This document shows, one piece after another, positions 61,207 through 64,000 of a stretch of DNA of 64,000 nucleotides (positions within the stretch are counted from its first letter, which is position 1; each line of letters starts with the position of its first letter). Source of the DNA: Massilia phyllostachyos. GTDB taxonomy: Bacteria; Pseudomonadota; Gammaproteobacteria; Burkholderiales; Burkholderiaceae_D. The notes beneath the pieces were generated by a model that was given only the letters and a program-made list of their open reading frames with translations, was not told the origin of the DNA and searched no databases. The position numbers and the translations under genes are program-made. Location of the stretch: positions 682,001 to 746,000 of the forward strand of contig NZ_JAJNOC010000001.1 in the NCBI RefSeq assembly GCF_021044825.1. Reading direction: 5' to 3'.

Positions 61207-62832
61207 ATGGGTTTTCTGGACAAGGAACACACCATCGCAGGGCCTGGCTTCAACCGCTGGCTGGTGCCGCCGGCGGCGCTCGCGATCCACCTGTGCATCG
61301 GCATGGCCTACGGCTTCTCGGTGTTCTGGCTGCCGCTGTCGAAAGCGCTCGGCATCACCGAATCGCTGGCCTGCCCGGCGGACATGGGCTTCTGGGCCCA
61401 GATCATGTCCACCAGCTGCGACTGGAAGATTTCGATGCTGGGCTGGATGTACACGCTGTTCTTCGTCTTCCTGGGCCTCGCGGCCTGGCTGTTCGGCGGC
61501 TGGCTCGAGCACGCGGGGCCGCGCAAGGCGGGTCTGGTCTCGGCCGTGTGCTGGTGCGGCGGCCTGGTCATCTCGGCGCTCGGCGTCTACACCCACCAGA
61601 TCTGGCTGATGTGGCTCGGCTCCGGCGTCATCGGCGGCATCGGCCTGGGCCTTGGCTACATCTCGCCGGTCTCGACTCTCATCAAATGGTTCCCGGACCG
61701 GCGCGGCATGGCGACCGGCATGGCCATCATGGGCTTCGGCGGCGGCGCCATGATCGGCGCGCCGCTGGCCGACAAGCTGATGAAGCACTTCGCCACCCCG
61801 GCCTCGGTCGGCGTCTGGGAAACCTTCCTGGCCCTGGCCGCGATCTACTTCGTCTTCATGGTGGCGGGCGCGCTGACCTACCGCGTGCCCCCGACCGGCT
61901 GGAAGCCGGAAGGCTGGACGCCACCGGCGAAAGCCGCCAACACCATGGTCACCACGCGCCATGTGCACGCCAGCCGCGTGTGGGGCATCCCGCAGTTCTG
62001 GCTGATCTGGGGCGTGCTGTTCCTGAACGTCTCGGCCGGCATCGGCATCCTCGGCATGGCTTCCCCCTTGCTGCAGGAAGTCTTCGGCGGCCGCCTGATC
62101 GGCATCGAGGCCGGCTTCAACGACCTCGACGCGGCGCAGAAGGGACAGATCGCGGCGATCGCCGCCGGCTTCACCGGCCTGCTGTCGCTGTTCAACATCG
62201 GCGGCCGCTTCGCCTGGGCTTCCTGCTCGGACTACATCGGCCGCAAAGCCACCTATTTCGTCTTCCTCGGCCTCGGCTTCTTCCTGTACGCGGCGATCCC
62301 GTCGATGGCGCACAACGGCCAGCTGGCCCTGTTCGTCGGCTTCATCTGCATCATCCTGTCGATGTACGGCGGCGGCTTCGCCACCGTGCCGGCCTACCTG
62401 GCCGACCTGTTCGGCACCCAGATGGTCGGCGCCATCCACGGCCGCCTGCTCACCGCCTGGGCCGCCGCCGGCGTATTCGGCCCCATCCTGATCAACTACA
62501 TCCGCGAATACCAGATCGAACACGGCGTGCCCAAGGCGCAGGCCTACGACATCACCATGTACGTGCTGGCGGGCCTGGTCGTGGTCGGCATCGTGCTCAA
62601 TGCGATGATCAAGCCGCTCGACGACAAGTACTTCATGACCGACGCCGAGCTGGCCGCGGAGAAGAAGCTGGCGCAGGAGCGCGATCTCCCGGCCACCAGC
62701 GGCGCACGCGCCGGCGGCACTGTCGCCACCGTCAACCCGGCGCTCACGGCGTTTGCCTGGATGTCGGTGGGGATCCCGCTGCTGTTCGGCATCTGGGTCA
62801 CGCTGCAGAAGGCGGCGGTGTTGTTCAAGTAG
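61207..62832 (+). CDS. OFA-family MFS transporter (oxalate/formate antiporter-like)
   Basis: 541 aa, twelve transmembrane helices in two halves, with the MFS loop motif after helix 2 and again in the second half (GGRFAWASCSDYIGRKATYF). The N-terminal region (FNRWLVPPAALAIHLCIGMAYGFSVFWLPLSKALG) and the extended loop with two cysteines (LACPADMGF, TSCDWKISMLGWMYTLFFVFLG) are typical of OFA-family proteins of betaproteobacteria. OxlT exchanges oxalate for formate; relatives beside formate dehydrogenase genes may import formate or related monocarboxylates. AAAGGAGGGG lies just before the ATG. Likely controlled by the divergent ModE-type regulator. Confidence 0.9.
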   Translation: MGFLDKEHTIAGPGFNRWLVPPAALAIHLCIGMAYGFSVFWLPLSKALGITESLACPADMGFWAQIMSTSCDWKISMLGWMYTLFFVFLGLAAWLFGGWLEHAGPRKAGLVSAVCWCGGLVISALGVYTHQIWLMWLGSGVIGGIGLGLGYISPVSTLIKWFPDRRGMATGMAIMGFGGGAMIGAPLADKLMKHFATPASVGVWETFLALAAIYFVFMVAGALTYRVPPTGWKPEGWTPPAKAANTMVTTRHVHASRVWGIPQFWLIWGVLFLNVSAGIGILGMASPLLQEVFGGRLIGIEAGFNDLDAAQKGQIAAIAAGFTGLLSLFNIGGRFAWASCSDYIGRKATYFVFLGLGFFLYAAIPSMAHNGQLALFVGFICIILSMYGGGFATVPAYLADLFGTQMVGAIHGRLLTAWAAAGVFGPILINYIREYQIEHGVPKAQAYDITMYVLAGLVVVGIVLNAMIKPLDDKYFMTDAELAAEKKLAQERDLPATSGARAGGTVATVNPALTAFAWMSVGIPLLFGIWVTLQKAAVLFK

Positions 62833-62855
62833 GTCACGTACGTTGGCCGTGTCAA

Positions 62856-62906
62856 GTAGGGTGGGCAGGTTTCCTGCCCACGCGGTCAGCAGAACTTGAA
62901 CTGCGA
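62856..62906. repeat. Dispersed GTAGGGTGG repeat, copy 4 (left half only)
   Basis: GTAGGGTGGGCAGG with its inner hairpin (GGGCAGG/CCTGCCC), CACGCGGT as in copy 2, then CTTGAACTGCG, which resembles the TTGAACGCGCGG block. No CCACCCTAC end follows, so this copy is truncated. It lies between the transporter and the formate dehydrogenase gene. Confidence 0.6.
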
Positions 62907-62955
62907 CACCGCATCTAACAGAGTCAAGCTTTAACAGAACAAGCAGGGACGCACC

Positions 62956-64000
<1,045 letters not shown>

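Overview
The window is a GC-rich, densely coded chromosomal segment. Its gene content points to a betaproteobacterium of the Oxalobacteraceae (Massilia/Telluria/Duganella type): PEP-CTERM proteins behind sigma-54-like promoters, DUF4214 proteins, an RsaA-like surface-layer protein with its own type I secretion system, an NAD-dependent formate dehydrogenase locus and typical betaproteobacterial DnaE. I saw no tRNA, rRNA, CRISPR array, integrase or transposase. The genus is an inference.

Layout. 1-1000: 5' part of a LOV-domain (blue-light) histidine kinase running off the left edge. 1125-17518 (minus strand): an 11-gene, almost fully overlapping surface-polysaccharide operon, Wzm/Wzt ABC exporter > FkbM methyltransferase > 1425-aa triple glycosyltransferase > membrane glycosyltransferase > GtrB/GtrA-like pair > GNAT > PIG-L deacetylase > two paralogous large membrane glycosyltransferases. 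17.9-24.2 kb: small membrane protein, CRP-family regulator, DUF535 protein, PEP-CTERM protein, GAF-GGDEF-EAL protein, HDOD protein. 24.5-31.0 kb: NTF2-like protein, acyltransferase, TPR/barrel outer-membrane protein, CHASE2 class III adenylyl cyclase and a divergent FecR-domain protein. 31.4-42.7 kb: surface-layer locus with an RsaA-like protein, a PKMT-type methyltransferase, ABC/HlyD/TolC type I secretion genes and a small free-standing DUF4214 protein. 42.9-49.2 kb: trhO, a sterol-desaturase-family gene, a second PEP-CTERM protein, dnaE. 49.2-50.6 kb: an inserted pair (L,D-transpeptidase plus exported protein) between two copies of the dnaE/DUF5694 3' junction. 50.5-58.5 kb: DUF5694 protein, glycosyltransferase, O-antigen ligase, MsbA, a GH1-RmlD fusion and a small protein. 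58.6-64.0 kb: AMP-dependent ligase, ModE-type regulator, OFA transporter and a fused NuoE-NuoF formate dehydrogenase subunit running off the right edge.

How it fits together. The strongest signal is a candidate cAMP/CRP surface-layer regulon. Three symmetric TGTGA-N6-TCAC(A/G) sites lie in front of the fecR-like gene, the surface-layer gene and the secretion operon. Each is followed by a -10-like hexamer at about the spacing of class II CRP promoters. An adenylyl cyclase and a CRP-family regulator with an R-E-x3-R recognition helix are in the same window. A methyltransferase related to rickettsial outer-membrane-protein lysine methyltransferases sits between the surface-layer gene and its secretion genes, suggesting a modified S-layer. 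Since S-layers of the RsaA type are held by O-polysaccharide, the polysaccharide operon and the O-antigen ligase/MsbA pair may be functionally linked. Two dispersed palindromic repeat families occupy intergenic gaps.
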